DNA from: G038396625 sp038396625
Lineage (GTDB): Bacteria > Bacillota > Clostridia > Peptostreptococcales > Thermotaleaceae
Direction of reading: 5' to 3'
Length of the DNA stretch: 64,000 nucleotides
NCBI GenBank assembly: GCA_038396625.1
Contig: CP121688.1
Span: 2,666,001 to 2,730,000 of the forward strand
The translations under genes were made by a program, and so were the position numbers. Within the stretch, counting starts at the first letter, position 1; each line of letters begins with the position of its first letter. Under the pieces are notes generated by a model that was not told the DNA's origin, searched no databases, and saw nothing but the letters and a program-made list of their open reading frames with translations. Below, piece by piece: positions 25,800 through 34,072 of the stretch.

Positions 25800-26171
25800 C
25801 TAGAATACAATGTCTGATGTATCTATATTTTTAGTATGGGCTTTTTTCTGATCTATTTGAAGTCCTTCTAAAAGCCAGCGTAATTCTTGTTTATTAATAT
25901 CCCTAAGAGCTCCTTTCGTTTTCGGCCATTGGAATTTGAGATTTTCTGCTAAATTTTTTGTAGTAAGCACAAATCCATTTCCCTCCCATCTTAATGCTTT
26001 GATAGCAGTACGTCTTTTATTACAAAATAGAAACAAGCTCTTCCCACAATAGGGGTCTAGTTTAAATTGAAGGGCTACCATAGAAGATAATCCATTAATT
26101 TGTCTTCGAAAATCAGTATATCCAAGAGCAAGATAAATGTGTTCTACATCATCTGCCATATGTCGAATCAT
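25800..26171 (-). CDS. tnpB: IS66 accessory protein TnpB (second subtype)
   Basis: 123 residues with the Orf2 core (IYLALGYTDFRRQINGLSSM, then LFLFCNKRRTAIKALRWEGN and KFQWPKTK). It overlaps tnpA by 4 bases (ATGA). The gap to tnpC is 176 bases, longer than in the other subtype. Confidence 0.92.
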   Translation of the reverse strand: MIRHMADDVEHIYLALGYTDFRRQINGLSSMVALQFKLDPYCGKSLFLFCNKRRTAIKALRWEGNGFVLTTKNLAENLKFQWPKTKGALRDINKQELRWLLEGLQIDQKKAHTKNIDTSDIVF

Positions 26172-26509
26172 AGGTTTTTCAGAACTTTTAACAGTTCTGT
26201 AAGTGTAGCAGAATTAAAATCATCAGCAATGCCTATGGAATATTCCCCATAGTTTAAAGAAAATTTATAATTTGTAGTGTGTAGAGCAAGATATTTCCTG
26301 CTATCAGTATCTTCAAATACTACTTCCGCAAATTGCTGACATACTACTTTATCTTGATTATGAAATGTTTTCAATCTTTTTACCCAGTAATGATAAGTAC
26401 TATCTTTTAAGCCTTGTTGATTACACCATTGCTTTATGCTCATGCCACTTTTGCGGCAATCTGAAATCCGTTGGGTCCATTCTTCTGCTAGAGCAGAATT
26501 TTTTATCAT
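26168..26509 (-). CDS. tnpA: IS66 accessory protein TnpA (second subtype)
   Basis: 113 residues. The N-terminal helix-turn-helix-like block (EEWTQRISDCRKSGMSIKQW, then CNQQGLKDSTYHYWVKRLKT) identifies IS66 TnpA. It is the first gene of the element's operon, 89 bases inside the left end, with AGGAGGTTTTTAA upstream. Confidence 0.9.
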   Translation of the reverse strand: MIKNSALAEEWTQRISDCRKSGMSIKQWCNQQGLKDSTYHYWVKRLKTFHNQDKVVCQQFAEVVFEDTDSRKYLALHTTNYKFSLNYGEYSIGIADDFNSATLTELLKVLKNL

Positions 26510-27035
26510 TTAAAAACCTCCTATCTGATATCCTTTTCTTGTATTAAGATACCATGATCAGAAGGTTATTGCACTACGCCATATGTTCCACCGCTTACTT
26601 ATGGATCTTGGCAAACTGAAAGGATTCTACAAAAGAGATGGACATAATCGGTTCATCATAATTAATGACCAGATTTGTGAACCATTGCAAAAAATTGTTT
26701 GTGCTCATGAATTAGGGCACGATCAACTACATAGACATTTGGCTAAAAGTCATACTTTGCAAGAATTCGTTGTCTATGATATGAAAAGCAAACCAGAGTA
26801 TGAGGCAAACATTTTTGCTGCCGAAATCTTATTGCCGGATCATGATATAATATCGCTGTTTCAGCTAGGCTATAATTTTTATGAAACAGCAAGCCTACTT
26901 GAAACAGATACACATTTATTAGCTATTAAACTTATGATTATGAATACTGCTGGTCTTCAATTCAATATTCCGGTCGATTTGAAAAGTGATTTTTTAGCAA
27001 TACAAATTGATGATTTCACTTCGACATAACCACAC

Positions 27036-27090
27036 ATTCAGACAATCATATTGAGCATCTCAATTTGCTTAAATATTGTCTGAATTTTTT
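27036..27090 (+). terminator. Terminator after the immA-type gene
   Basis: ATTCAGACAAT (27036-27046) pairs with ATTGTCTGAAT (27075-27085), followed by six T residues. It closes the repressor-protease transcript of the element. Confidence 0.85.
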
Positions 27091-27416
27091 GTTAGATTTG
27101 CTTTCATCCATCGACTCAACTCTTGCTCACTATCATTATCGAATCTGTATTTTGTTGATTTAGCTTCATTTCTGCTATGAACTTATTCGTATCCAAATAA
27201 AACTCCTAAGCTTTTTCTGAGTGTTGAATTCCTTGCAGTTCCGTTAAAGTGATTTCTATAATCACTTTTTTCAGTCCTCCCTCTAGTGTCTGATATTGTC
27301 CCATCCCAAGATTTAATGATATAATTATTATTTAGGTCTGCTAGTTTTACCAATTTTTCTTTTAGAAAAGGGTACTTCTTAACATTTATGTGCTTGATCT
27401 CTGGTTTGACATGCAC
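27069..27416 (-). pseudogene. GIY-YIG nuclease-like remnant, frameshifted
   Basis: The upstream frame encodes KSDYRNHFNGTARNSTLRKS and LGVLFGYE before a stop. The continuation is in another frame (NEAKSTKYRFDNDSEQELSR, then WMKANLTKNSDNI). Together they resemble the arginine-rich and WM..NL portions of GIY-YIG-type nucleases carried on mobile elements. The catalytic GIY...YIG part is not visible. Family assignment is tentative. Confidence 0.35.
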
Positions 27417-27489
27417 ATTGTGTTCAGATCTGAATCATTGTAGGTTAATATTGATTTGGGAGTTTTTTGTAAATTATAAATACATCAAA

Positions 27490-28191
27490 TTACTCGTCTA
27501 CCATTCTGTAGCCTACACCAACTTCAGTTAAAATGTACCTAGGTTGAGCTGGTTCCTCTTCAATTTTTCTTCTTAAACTAGCCATAAATACTCTTAATGA
27601 TTGAGTTTCATTTCCAATGGTAGAACCCCATACTTCTTTCATTATATAATTATGGGTTAAAACCTTTCCTGCATGTTGAGATAGAAGGGTTAATAATTTA
27701 TACTCAATTGGAGTTAAATGAACTTCTTCATCTCTTATGCTAACAATTCTTTTTTCTAAGTCAATTTTTAAATCTGCTAGTTTAAAATTGTTTGAATAAT
27801 CATTTTGGGTATTGTCATGTCTATACGAATGTCGAAGAGATACCCTTAATCGAGCTAGTAGTTCTGATATACCAAATGGTTTCGTTATGTAGTCATCTGC
27901 ACCTAAATCTAGTGCTTCAACTTTTTCTCTTTCTTGACCTCTAGCAGATACTATAATAATGGGTTTGCTCGACCACATTCTCACATCTTTAATGATATCT
28001 AGACCATCCATGTCTGGCAATCCTAGGTCAAGGATAATAATATCTGGATTATGAGACATAAATAAAGCAAGACCTTCTTGACCTTTTTCCGTTTCAAGAT
28101 ATCTATAACTTTGTGTTTTTAGTGCAGCCACTATAAAATTTCTTATAGCTTTATCATCTTCAATTACTAATACAAATGGCTTGTTATCCAT
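27490..28191 (-). CDS. kdpE: KdpE response regulator (OmpR family)
   Basis: 233 residues from ATG 28191 (AGAAGGTGG 5 bases upstream). A receiver domain with the phosphoacceptor aspartate in IIILDLGLPDMDG (residue 55) and the KPF lysine is followed by an OmpR-type winged helix (VHLTPIEYKLLTLLSQHAGK, then RVFMASLRRKIEEEPAQPRY). It is activated by KdpD and switches on kdpFABC at low potassium or high osmolarity. It is the last gene of the kdp cluster, 24 bases after kdpD. Confidence 0.92.
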   Translation of the reverse strand: MDNKPFVLVIEDDKAIRNFIVAALKTQSYRYLETEKGQEGLALFMSHNPDIIILDLGLPDMDGLDIIKDVRMWSSKPIIIVSARGQEREKVEALDLGADDYITKPFGISELLARLRVSLRHSYRHDNTQNDYSNNFKLADLKIDLEKRIVSIRDEEVHLTPIEYKLLTLLSQHAGKVLTHNYIMKEVWGSTIGNETQSLRVFMASLRRKIEEEPAQPRYILTEVGVGYRMVDE

Positions 28192-28215
28192 AATAACCAC
28201 CTTCTAATAATTTTA

Positions 28216-30945
28216 TTACTCTAATGGGAGCGAAAACCTAAACATCGCACCACCGTTCCTTTTGTTTTGAGCTTCAATCTTACCTCCATGCGCTTCAACA
28301 ATTGATTTACATATTGCTAGACCTAAGCCTACGCCTCTTCTCGAATCTACTAATTTGTTCTCAGGAACAAAGAATCTATCAAATATATGATCTATTGAAT
28401 CTGGGGGTAATCCTTCACCATTGTCTGATACCTCCATGTAAACAAATTTTTTATTTGAAGAAGCTTTCACTTCAATAGTTGTTCCATGAGGTGTGTATTT
28501 TATTGCATTATCGATTAAATTTATTAATACTTGTTCAATTAACTTACCATCCATTGGTACAATTAGTAAAGAATCAGGTATTCTAACTTTTATTGTATGA
28601 TTTCTTGAACGCTTTCTAATATGGTGAAGAGCTTCAGAAATCACTTCTTCAACTGCTTCAGGGACTTTCTTTAATTGTAGCTTTCCTTCATCAATTTTAG
28701 TCATACTAAGTAAATTTTCAACAAGTCGAGTAAGCCACTCTGAATCCTCATATATTCCATTCAGCAGTTCATGAACTGTATTTTTATCTAAGGTGCCTTC
28801 ATTTTCAAGTATAGTAGTAGATGCTCCTGCTATTCCTGCAAGTGGACTGCGAAGATCATGTGATATAGCTCTCAATAGATTGCTTCTTAATTTCTCTCGT
28901 TCAAACTCTATTTTTATTTTTTCCTGTTCTTCCCTAAGGACTTCTCTTTCTAACGCTATCGCCATTTGCACCACTACTGTATTCAATAAATTACGTTGGT
29001 CAAAATTAAGGATACTATCCTTACTTTCGATTCCTACTACGCCTATTGTATTCTGGTACGTTTTTAATGGAATATAATAAGCTATTGACCCAGGTAAAGT
29101 ATCCGTTCCAGCACCTGCAATTTGTCCACTTCTAAAAACCCAATCAACTACAGCTTGCTCATCTTTATCTAATAAAGCTTGCGTCTGATCATTCTTTGAA
29201 TTTAGAATAGGTCTTAATGATTTATTTTCACTGTCAAACAAATATATAATAACGTCTTTCTTTAATGTGCTAGTAAGATATTCAATCCCTTGAATTGCTA
29301 TGTTCTCTCTTCCTGAAATGTTTAAAAAATTTCTACTAATATCATAAAGCATTTGAGTATGCGCTTCTCTTTGCAGTGACGTTACTACTTGTTGCTGAAT
29401 TTTTGATGTTAACGTACTAGTAATTAATGTTACTATTAACATTATTGGAAATGTAATTAAATAACTAGTGTCATATACCATAAAAGTAAACCTTGGTTCT
29501 GTAAAAAAGAAATTAAAAGATAACACACTTGAAATAGATCCAATCATTCCAATTACATAACCATCAGTTACAAGGGACATAATGAGTACCCCAATAATGT
29601 AAACCATTATAATATTAGCTTCTGCAGATCCTGTTACATAAAAAATAAATGCCAGTGCTGTTGTCAATGCTAGGATACTCATGATTTTCAGTAGATCATA
29701 ATAAGAAAATCTTAACTTATGCTTTAAGCTAGTGTTCTTACTAGTATCCGTTTTCCCACTTGCATAATCATGTGGGTTTCCAGGTATTACATGAATATCA
29801 ATATAAGAAGTTAATTCAATCAAGCTATCAACGATATCTTTTTTTAAAATTCGTGATATCCAATTTTGTTTTTTTTGATTTCTACCAATTACTACCTTTG
29901 TAACGTTCCTTAAGTTTGCATAATTAATCAATTGATCAACTATATTTTCACCATGTAAAGTAACGATTTCTGCTCCTAACTTTTCTGCAAGAGCCATATT
30001 TTTTTTAAGCTGATCTTGATTCTTCTTATTCATATTCTCATTTGAAGAAGTTTGAACATAAGTTGCAATCCACTTAGCTTGAAAAGAGTCAGCCATACGT
30101 GCCGCAGTTCTAATTACCCTTGCAGAGGCAGGTGAAGGACTAATACATACTAAAAGCCGTTCTTTAGTTGGTACTATTTTAATCTTACTCTTTGATAATC
30201 TTGTAATCTCAACTTCTTTATTAACTCGATCGGCAGTTCTTCTGAGCGCAATCTCTCTTAAAGCAACTAAATTCTCCTTCTGAAAGAAATTGTTCTGGGC
30301 TCTTTTCACCTGATCTCTTTTATAAATTTTCCCTTCATCAAAACGTTTTAGAAGGTCTTCTGGCTCAATATCTATTAATTCAACATGGGTGGCTTCATCA
30401 AAAACTTTATCGGGTATTGTCTCTTTTACAAATACATTAGTTATACTTGCTACAACATCATTTAGACTTTCAATATGCTGAACATTAACTGTTGTATAGA
30501 CATCAATTCCTGCATCAAGTAATTCATAAATATCTTGCCATCTTTTGTTATGTCTAGTGCCTGCAACATTTGTATGTGCTAATTCATCAACTAGTATTAC
30601 TTCTGGTTTTCTTTTTAAAGCAGCATCCAAATCAAATTCCTTTAAATAAATTCCCCTATAATAAACATTCTTAGGTTCCAGTATCTCTAATCCTTCTAAA
30701 AGTGCTAGTGTTTCAGGTCTTGTGTGAGGTTCTATATATCCAACCACTACATCTACATCAGACTTCTTAAGTACCTGAGCAGCATCTAGCATAGAATAGG
30801 TCTTTCCCACACCAGCAGAATATCCAAAAAATATCTTAAGTGCACCTTTGTTTTTAAGATTGTTTTCAGAGCTAATCTTAGCCAATAATTGTTCTGGGTC
30901 TGGCCTTGTTTCAGAATTAATAGTATTTATATCATCTATGGTCAT
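28216..30945 (-). CDS. kdpD: KdpD potassium sensor histidine kinase
   Basis: 909 residues from ATG 30945 (AAGGTGA upstream). The N-terminal KdpD domain has a Walker A motif GYSAGVGKT (41-49) and VDELAHTN (119-126). A USP domain (about 260-380) follows, then four membrane helices (about 400-500), a GAF region, the dimerisation histidine in AISHDLRSP (H696), an N box DNAIKYTP and a GVGLGLAI G box. The USP domain contains S-P-S, 20 residues, then WIATY, close to the SxS-x20-FTAxY motif described for c-di-AMP binding in staphylococcal KdpD. It starts 3 bases after the TrkA-like gene stop. Confidence 0.93.
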   Translation of the reverse strand: MTIDDINTINSETRPDPEQLLAKISSENNLKNKGALKIFFGYSAGVGKTYSMLDAAQVLKKSDVDVVVGYIEPHTRPETLALLEGLEILEPKNVYYRGIYLKEFDLDAALKRKPEVILVDELAHTNVAGTRHNKRWQDIYELLDAGIDVYTTVNVQHIESLNDVVASITNVFVKETIPDKVFDEATHVELIDIEPEDLLKRFDEGKIYKRDQVKRAQNNFFQKENLVALREIALRRTADRVNKEVEITRLSKSKIKIVPTKERLLVCISPSPASARVIRTAARMADSFQAKWIATYVQTSSNENMNKKNQDQLKKNMALAEKLGAEIVTLHGENIVDQLINYANLRNVTKVVIGRNQKKQNWISRILKKDIVDSLIELTSYIDIHVIPGNPHDYASGKTDTSKNTSLKHKLRFSYYDLLKIMSILALTTALAFIFYVTGSAEANIIMVYIIGVLIMSLVTDGYVIGMIGSISSVLSFNFFFTEPRFTFMVYDTSYLITFPIMLIVTLITSTLTSKIQQQVVTSLQREAHTQMLYDISRNFLNISGRENIAIQGIEYLTSTLKKDVIIYLFDSENKSLRPILNSKNDQTQALLDKDEQAVVDWVFRSGQIAGAGTDTLPGSIAYYIPLKTYQNTIGVVGIESKDSILNFDQRNLLNTVVVQMAIALEREVLREEQEKIKIEFEREKLRSNLLRAISHDLRSPLAGIAGASTTILENEGTLDKNTVHELLNGIYEDSEWLTRLVENLLSMTKIDEGKLQLKKVPEAVEEVISEALHHIRKRSRNHTIKVRIPDSLLIVPMDGKLIEQVLINLIDNAIKYTPHGTTIEVKASSNKKFVYMEVSDNGEGLPPDSIDHIFDRFFVPENKLVDSRRGVGLGLAICKSIVEAHGGKIEAQNKRNGGAMFRFSLPLE

Positions 30946-30947
30946 TA

Positions 30948-31364
30948 TCAATCACCTTGCTTTTTATTAGCTATTGGCATTATCAGTTCATTATTAAATA
31001 AACTTTCTATATTGATTAATTCTATGTCAAGCTTTTTATATAGTTCACTATTCTTTAATCCACAAGAGTAAACAGCTGTATTTTTTACATTATGCACCTT
31101 TTTTACAGCTACCGCTAGTAAAGCATTAATATCCTCATCCTGAGACCAAATCAGAACGGTGTCTTCATTCGAAATATTTGCATTTTCAAGGGTAACCTCA
31201 TCTTCAAAGTTACCTATAACTAGATTACCCTTGAAATTTCCAGGTAAACTTTCAACATACTTAATCTCTGGATACACTACTGTTATATTTTTTATAGAGT
31301 TTATAAGTTTTCTTATGAATAAACTGCTTATATAGCTATCTCCGCCAATTATAACATGCTTCAT
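30948..31364 (-). CDS. Single-domain TrkA-N-like protein inside the kdp operon
   Basis: 138 residues from ATG 31364 (GAGGGGGATACG upstream; an in-frame start at 31406 overlaps kdpC and lacks a ribosome binding site). The N-terminus KHVIIGGDSYISSLFIRKLI resembles the Rossmann nucleotide-binding fold of TrkA/KtrA, followed by alternating strands (KGNLVIGNFEDEVTLENANI, then DTVLIWSQDEDINALLAVAV). The RCK_C domain is absent, and the glycine motif is GGxSY rather than GxGxxG, so nucleotide binding is uncertain. It sits between kdpC and kdpD with tight spacing, which suggests a role in potassium sensing or Kdp control. It is not part of the classical kdp set. Confidence 0.7.
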   Translation of the reverse strand: MKHVIIGGDSYISSLFIRKLINSIKNITVVYPEIKYVESLPGNFKGNLVIGNFEDEVTLENANISNEDTVLIWSQDEDINALLAVAVKKVHNVKNTAVYSCGLKNSELYKKLDIELINIESLFNNELIMPIANKKQGD

Positions 31365-31389
31365 CGTATCCCCCTCATTCCCAGATGAT

Positions 31390-31965
31390 TTATTCAATAT
31401 TATCAAGAGCCAAGTTTAATTTTACAACATTAACCCTTGGTTCACCTAGAATTCCTAATTGTCTTTTTTCAGTATTTTCTTTAATAAGATTTATTATTGT
31501 TACTTTTTCAATATCTCTTACTCTTGAAATCCTATCTACTTGATATAAAGCTGCTGCAGGTGTTATGTGAGGGTCAAGACCACTTCCCGATGCAGTAACC
31601 AAGTCAACCGGTATTTTTTTATCATTAGCGGGATCATATTTCTTAATCAATGCAATTCTTTCTTTTATAACATCATCAATAGTCTGTCCTGCTGGAGTTT
31701 TATTTGATCCAGAGGATGACCCTCCATTATATGGATGCGGAGATGTAGCTGAGGGTCTTGACCAAAAGTATTTTTCTGAGGTAAATGTTTGGCCAATAAG
31801 CTCTGAAGCCACTGCCTTACCATCTAAATATATAATACTTCCATTGGCCCTTGATGGAAATATCATTTGTGCAATTGCTGTAGAGGCAAGTGGATATATC
31901 AGTCCTGTTATAATTGTCATTACAACGACAAATTTTAAAGATTGTTTTATAGTTTTACCTTTCAT
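31390..31965 (-). CDS. kdpC: KdpC, potassium-transporting ATPase subunit C
   Basis: 191 residues. One N-terminal membrane helix (about 10-32) is followed by the soluble domain with the family motif SGSGLDPHITPAAALYQVDR. It stabilises the KdpA-KdpB complex. It lies 12 bases after kdpB and just before the TrkA-N-like gene. Confidence 0.95.
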   Translation of the reverse strand: MKGKTIKQSLKFVVVMTIITGLIYPLASTAIAQMIFPSRANGSIIYLDGKAVASELIGQTFTSEKYFWSRPSATSPHPYNGGSSSGSNKTPAGQTIDDVIKERIALIKKYDPANDKKIPVDLVTASGSGLDPHITPAAALYQVDRISRVRDIEKVTIINLIKENTEKRQLGILGEPRVNVVKLNLALDNIE

Positions 31966-31977
31966 TTGATACCCTCC

Positions 31978-34044
31978 TTATACAATTCCTATTGCTGTTA
32001 TAAGCATATCAATTAATTTTATAGCTACAAATGGTGCAATAATACCACCAATCCCATACACTAATAAATTTTTCTTTAATAATTTAGATGCTGGTAGTTC
32101 TTCATACTTGACGCCTTTTAATGCTAAGGGAATTAACCCAATAATTATAAAAGCGTTATATATTACTGCTGAAAATATAGCACTTTCAGGACTTGATAGA
32201 TTCATAATATTTAACTTATCTAAAACTGGATACATACTTACAAATAGCGGTGGAATGATAGCAAAGTATTTAGCTATGTCATTTGCAATACTAAATGTAG
32301 TTAAAGCACCCCTTGTCATTAATAATTGTTTTCCTATTCTTACTATTTCCAGTAGTTTTGTTGGACTCGAGTCTAAATCTACCATGTTACCCGCTTCTTT
32401 AGCTGCCTGTGTTCCAGTATTCATGGCTACAGCCACATCTGATTGTGCGAGAGCAGGTGCATCGTTTGTGCCATCCCCAGTCATAGCAACTAAGTGACCT
32501 TTTTGCTGGTACTCCTTAATCAATTTAAGCTTTTCCTCTGGTGTTGCTTCTGCTAAGAAATCATCTACACCTGCCTCAGCTGCAATTGCTGCTGCTGTTA
32601 ATGGATTATCACCGGTTATCATGATCGTTTTGATACCCATTTTTCTTAAATCTTCAAACCTTTCCTTTACACCAGACTTAATTATATCTTTCAGATAAAT
32701 AACACCTAATACTCTGTCATTTTTGGCAACTACAAGTGGAGTACCCCCTGCCTTTGAAATATTTTCTACTATTTCTTCACAATCTCTTGGAAACTCTCCA
32801 CCCTTATTTTCGATATATTTCTTAACTGCATCGGCCGCACCTTTACGGATTTCATCTTTTCCTATATCTACACCACTCATTCGTGTTTTAGCCGAGAATG
32901 GAATAAACTTAGCTTTTAATTCATTTAAATTTCTTCCTCTTAAATTATATTTCTCCTTTGCAAGGACTACAATACTTCTCCCTTCAGGTGTTTCATCTGC
33001 TAACGAGCTTAATTGCGCAGCATTAGCTAATTCTTCTTCACCTACACCTTTTACAGGTTTAAATTCACTAGCACGTCTATTTCCTAATGTAATTGTACCT
33101 GTCTTATCTAATAACAATGTATCCACATCACCTGCTGCTTCTATAGCTCTCCCTGATGTTGCTAATACATTAGCTTGATTAAGCCTGCTCATACCTGCGA
33201 TACCGATAGCTGACAGTAGTGCACCAATTGTAGTTGGTGCTAAGCATACCAATAATGCTATTAGTGCAGTAATAGATGCCACTTCACCTCTACCACTCTG
33301 TTCTACACCAAATATGCTATAGGGATAGAGTGTAGCTGTTACTACTAAGAAAATAATTGTAAGTGTAGTTAACAATATTTGTAGTGCTATTTCATTTGGT
33401 GTTTTCTGTCTGGAAGCGCCTTCAACCATAGCAATCATCTTATCTAAGAAACTTTCGCCAGCCTCTGATGTTACCCTTATAATCAACCAATCAGATAAAA
33501 CAGTAGTTCCACCAGTTACTGCACTTCTGTCTCCACCTGATTCTCTAATGACGGGAGCACTTTCTCCAGTTATTGCACTTTCATCAACTGAAGCAGCGCC
33601 TTCAATCACCTCACCATCAGCCGGAATTTGCTCACCTGCTTCTACTAGAACAACATCTCCTTTCAATAGCTTTGATGATTGGATAATATTAAAAGATGAA
33701 TCTTTACTTGGATTATCTAATTTTTTAGCTGACACGTCTTTTTTAGCTTTTCTTAAACTTTCTGCTTGAGCTTTACCCCTACCCTCAGCTATTGCCTCCG
33801 CAAAGTTCGCGAAAATAACTGTAAACCATAACAGTGTAGAGATACCAAATATAAATCCGGCATCAGCATCTGCATAACCTAATAATGATCCGAAAAACAA
33901 TCCTGTTGTAAGAATTGCCCCTATATAAACAACAAACATAACTGGATTTTTAATTTGTGTTTTTGGTGATAATTTATATAAAGAATCTTTTATAGCATTT
34001 TTAAAAATATCTTTTGAAACGAATTTATTATCATCTTTTTTCAT
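31978..34044 (-). CDS. kdpB: KdpB, catalytic P-type ATPase subunit
   Basis: 688 residues. The actuator motif TGES is at 159-162, and the phosphorylation motif DKTGT has D313. The hinge motif TGDGTNDAPALAQSDVAVAM and MITGDNPLTAAAIAAEAGVD are intact. Seven membrane segments are visible. ATP hydrolysis here drives potassium import through KdpA. S162 aligns with the serine whose phosphorylation inhibits the E. coli enzyme at high potassium. Full length, no lesions. Confidence 0.97.
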   Translation of the reverse strand: MKKDDNKFVSKDIFKNAIKDSLYKLSPKTQIKNPVMFVVYIGAILTTGLFFGSLLGYADADAGFIFGISTLLWFTVIFANFAEAIAEGRGKAQAESLRKAKKDVSAKKLDNPSKDSSFNIIQSSKLLKGDVVLVEAGEQIPADGEVIEGAASVDESAITGESAPVIRESGGDRSAVTGGTTVLSDWLIIRVTSEAGESFLDKMIAMVEGASRQKTPNEIALQILLTTLTIIFLVVTATLYPYSIFGVEQSGRGEVASITALIALLVCLAPTTIGALLSAIGIAGMSRLNQANVLATSGRAIEAAGDVDTLLLDKTGTITLGNRRASEFKPVKGVGEEELANAAQLSSLADETPEGRSIVVLAKEKYNLRGRNLNELKAKFIPFSAKTRMSGVDIGKDEIRKGAADAVKKYIENKGGEFPRDCEEIVENISKAGGTPLVVAKNDRVLGVIYLKDIIKSGVKERFEDLRKMGIKTIMITGDNPLTAAAIAAEAGVDDFLAEATPEEKLKLIKEYQQKGHLVAMTGDGTNDAPALAQSDVAVAMNTGTQAAKEAGNMVDLDSSPTKLLEIVRIGKQLLMTRGALTTFSIANDIAKYFAIIPPLFVSMYPVLDKLNIMNLSSPESAIFSAVIYNAFIIIGLIPLALKGVKYEELPASKLLKKNLLVYGIGGIIAPFVAIKLIDMLITAIGIV

Positions 34045-34072
34045 TACCTACATCTCCCTTCATAAATATAAA

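Larger units (their letters stand above)
23614..26598 (-). mobile_element. Complete IS66-family element of a second subtype (2,985 bp)
   Basis: The ends are GTAAGCGATGGAAC at 23614 and the complement of GTAAGCGGTGGAAC at 26598, imperfect terminal repeats of about 22 bp. The target duplication is TTATGGATC (23605-23613 and 26599-26607), 8-9 bp depending on which end base is assigned to the element. It contains tnpA, tnpB and tnpC and a fourth 92-residue gene. It lies inside an immA-type gene. A 3' remnant of the same subtype is at 8481-9140. Confidence 0.92.
23505..27029 (+). pseudogene. ImmA/IrrE-family metalloprotease gene split by an IS66 insertion
   Basis: The 5' part runs from TTG 23505 (GGGGGAGG 6 bases upstream) to 23613, the 3' part from 26608 to 27029. 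Removing the IS and one copy of the duplicated target TTATGGATC restores a continuous frame (ACMSVDVLFMDLGKLKGFYK) of about 177 residues. The zinc motif HELGH lies in VCAHELGHDQLHRH, followed by EANIFAAEILLP, both diagnostic of ImmA/IrrE (DUF955). In ICEBs1-like elements this protease inactivates the ImmR repressor. The 3' part is open but has lost its own start, so the protease is probably absent. Confidence 0.9.
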
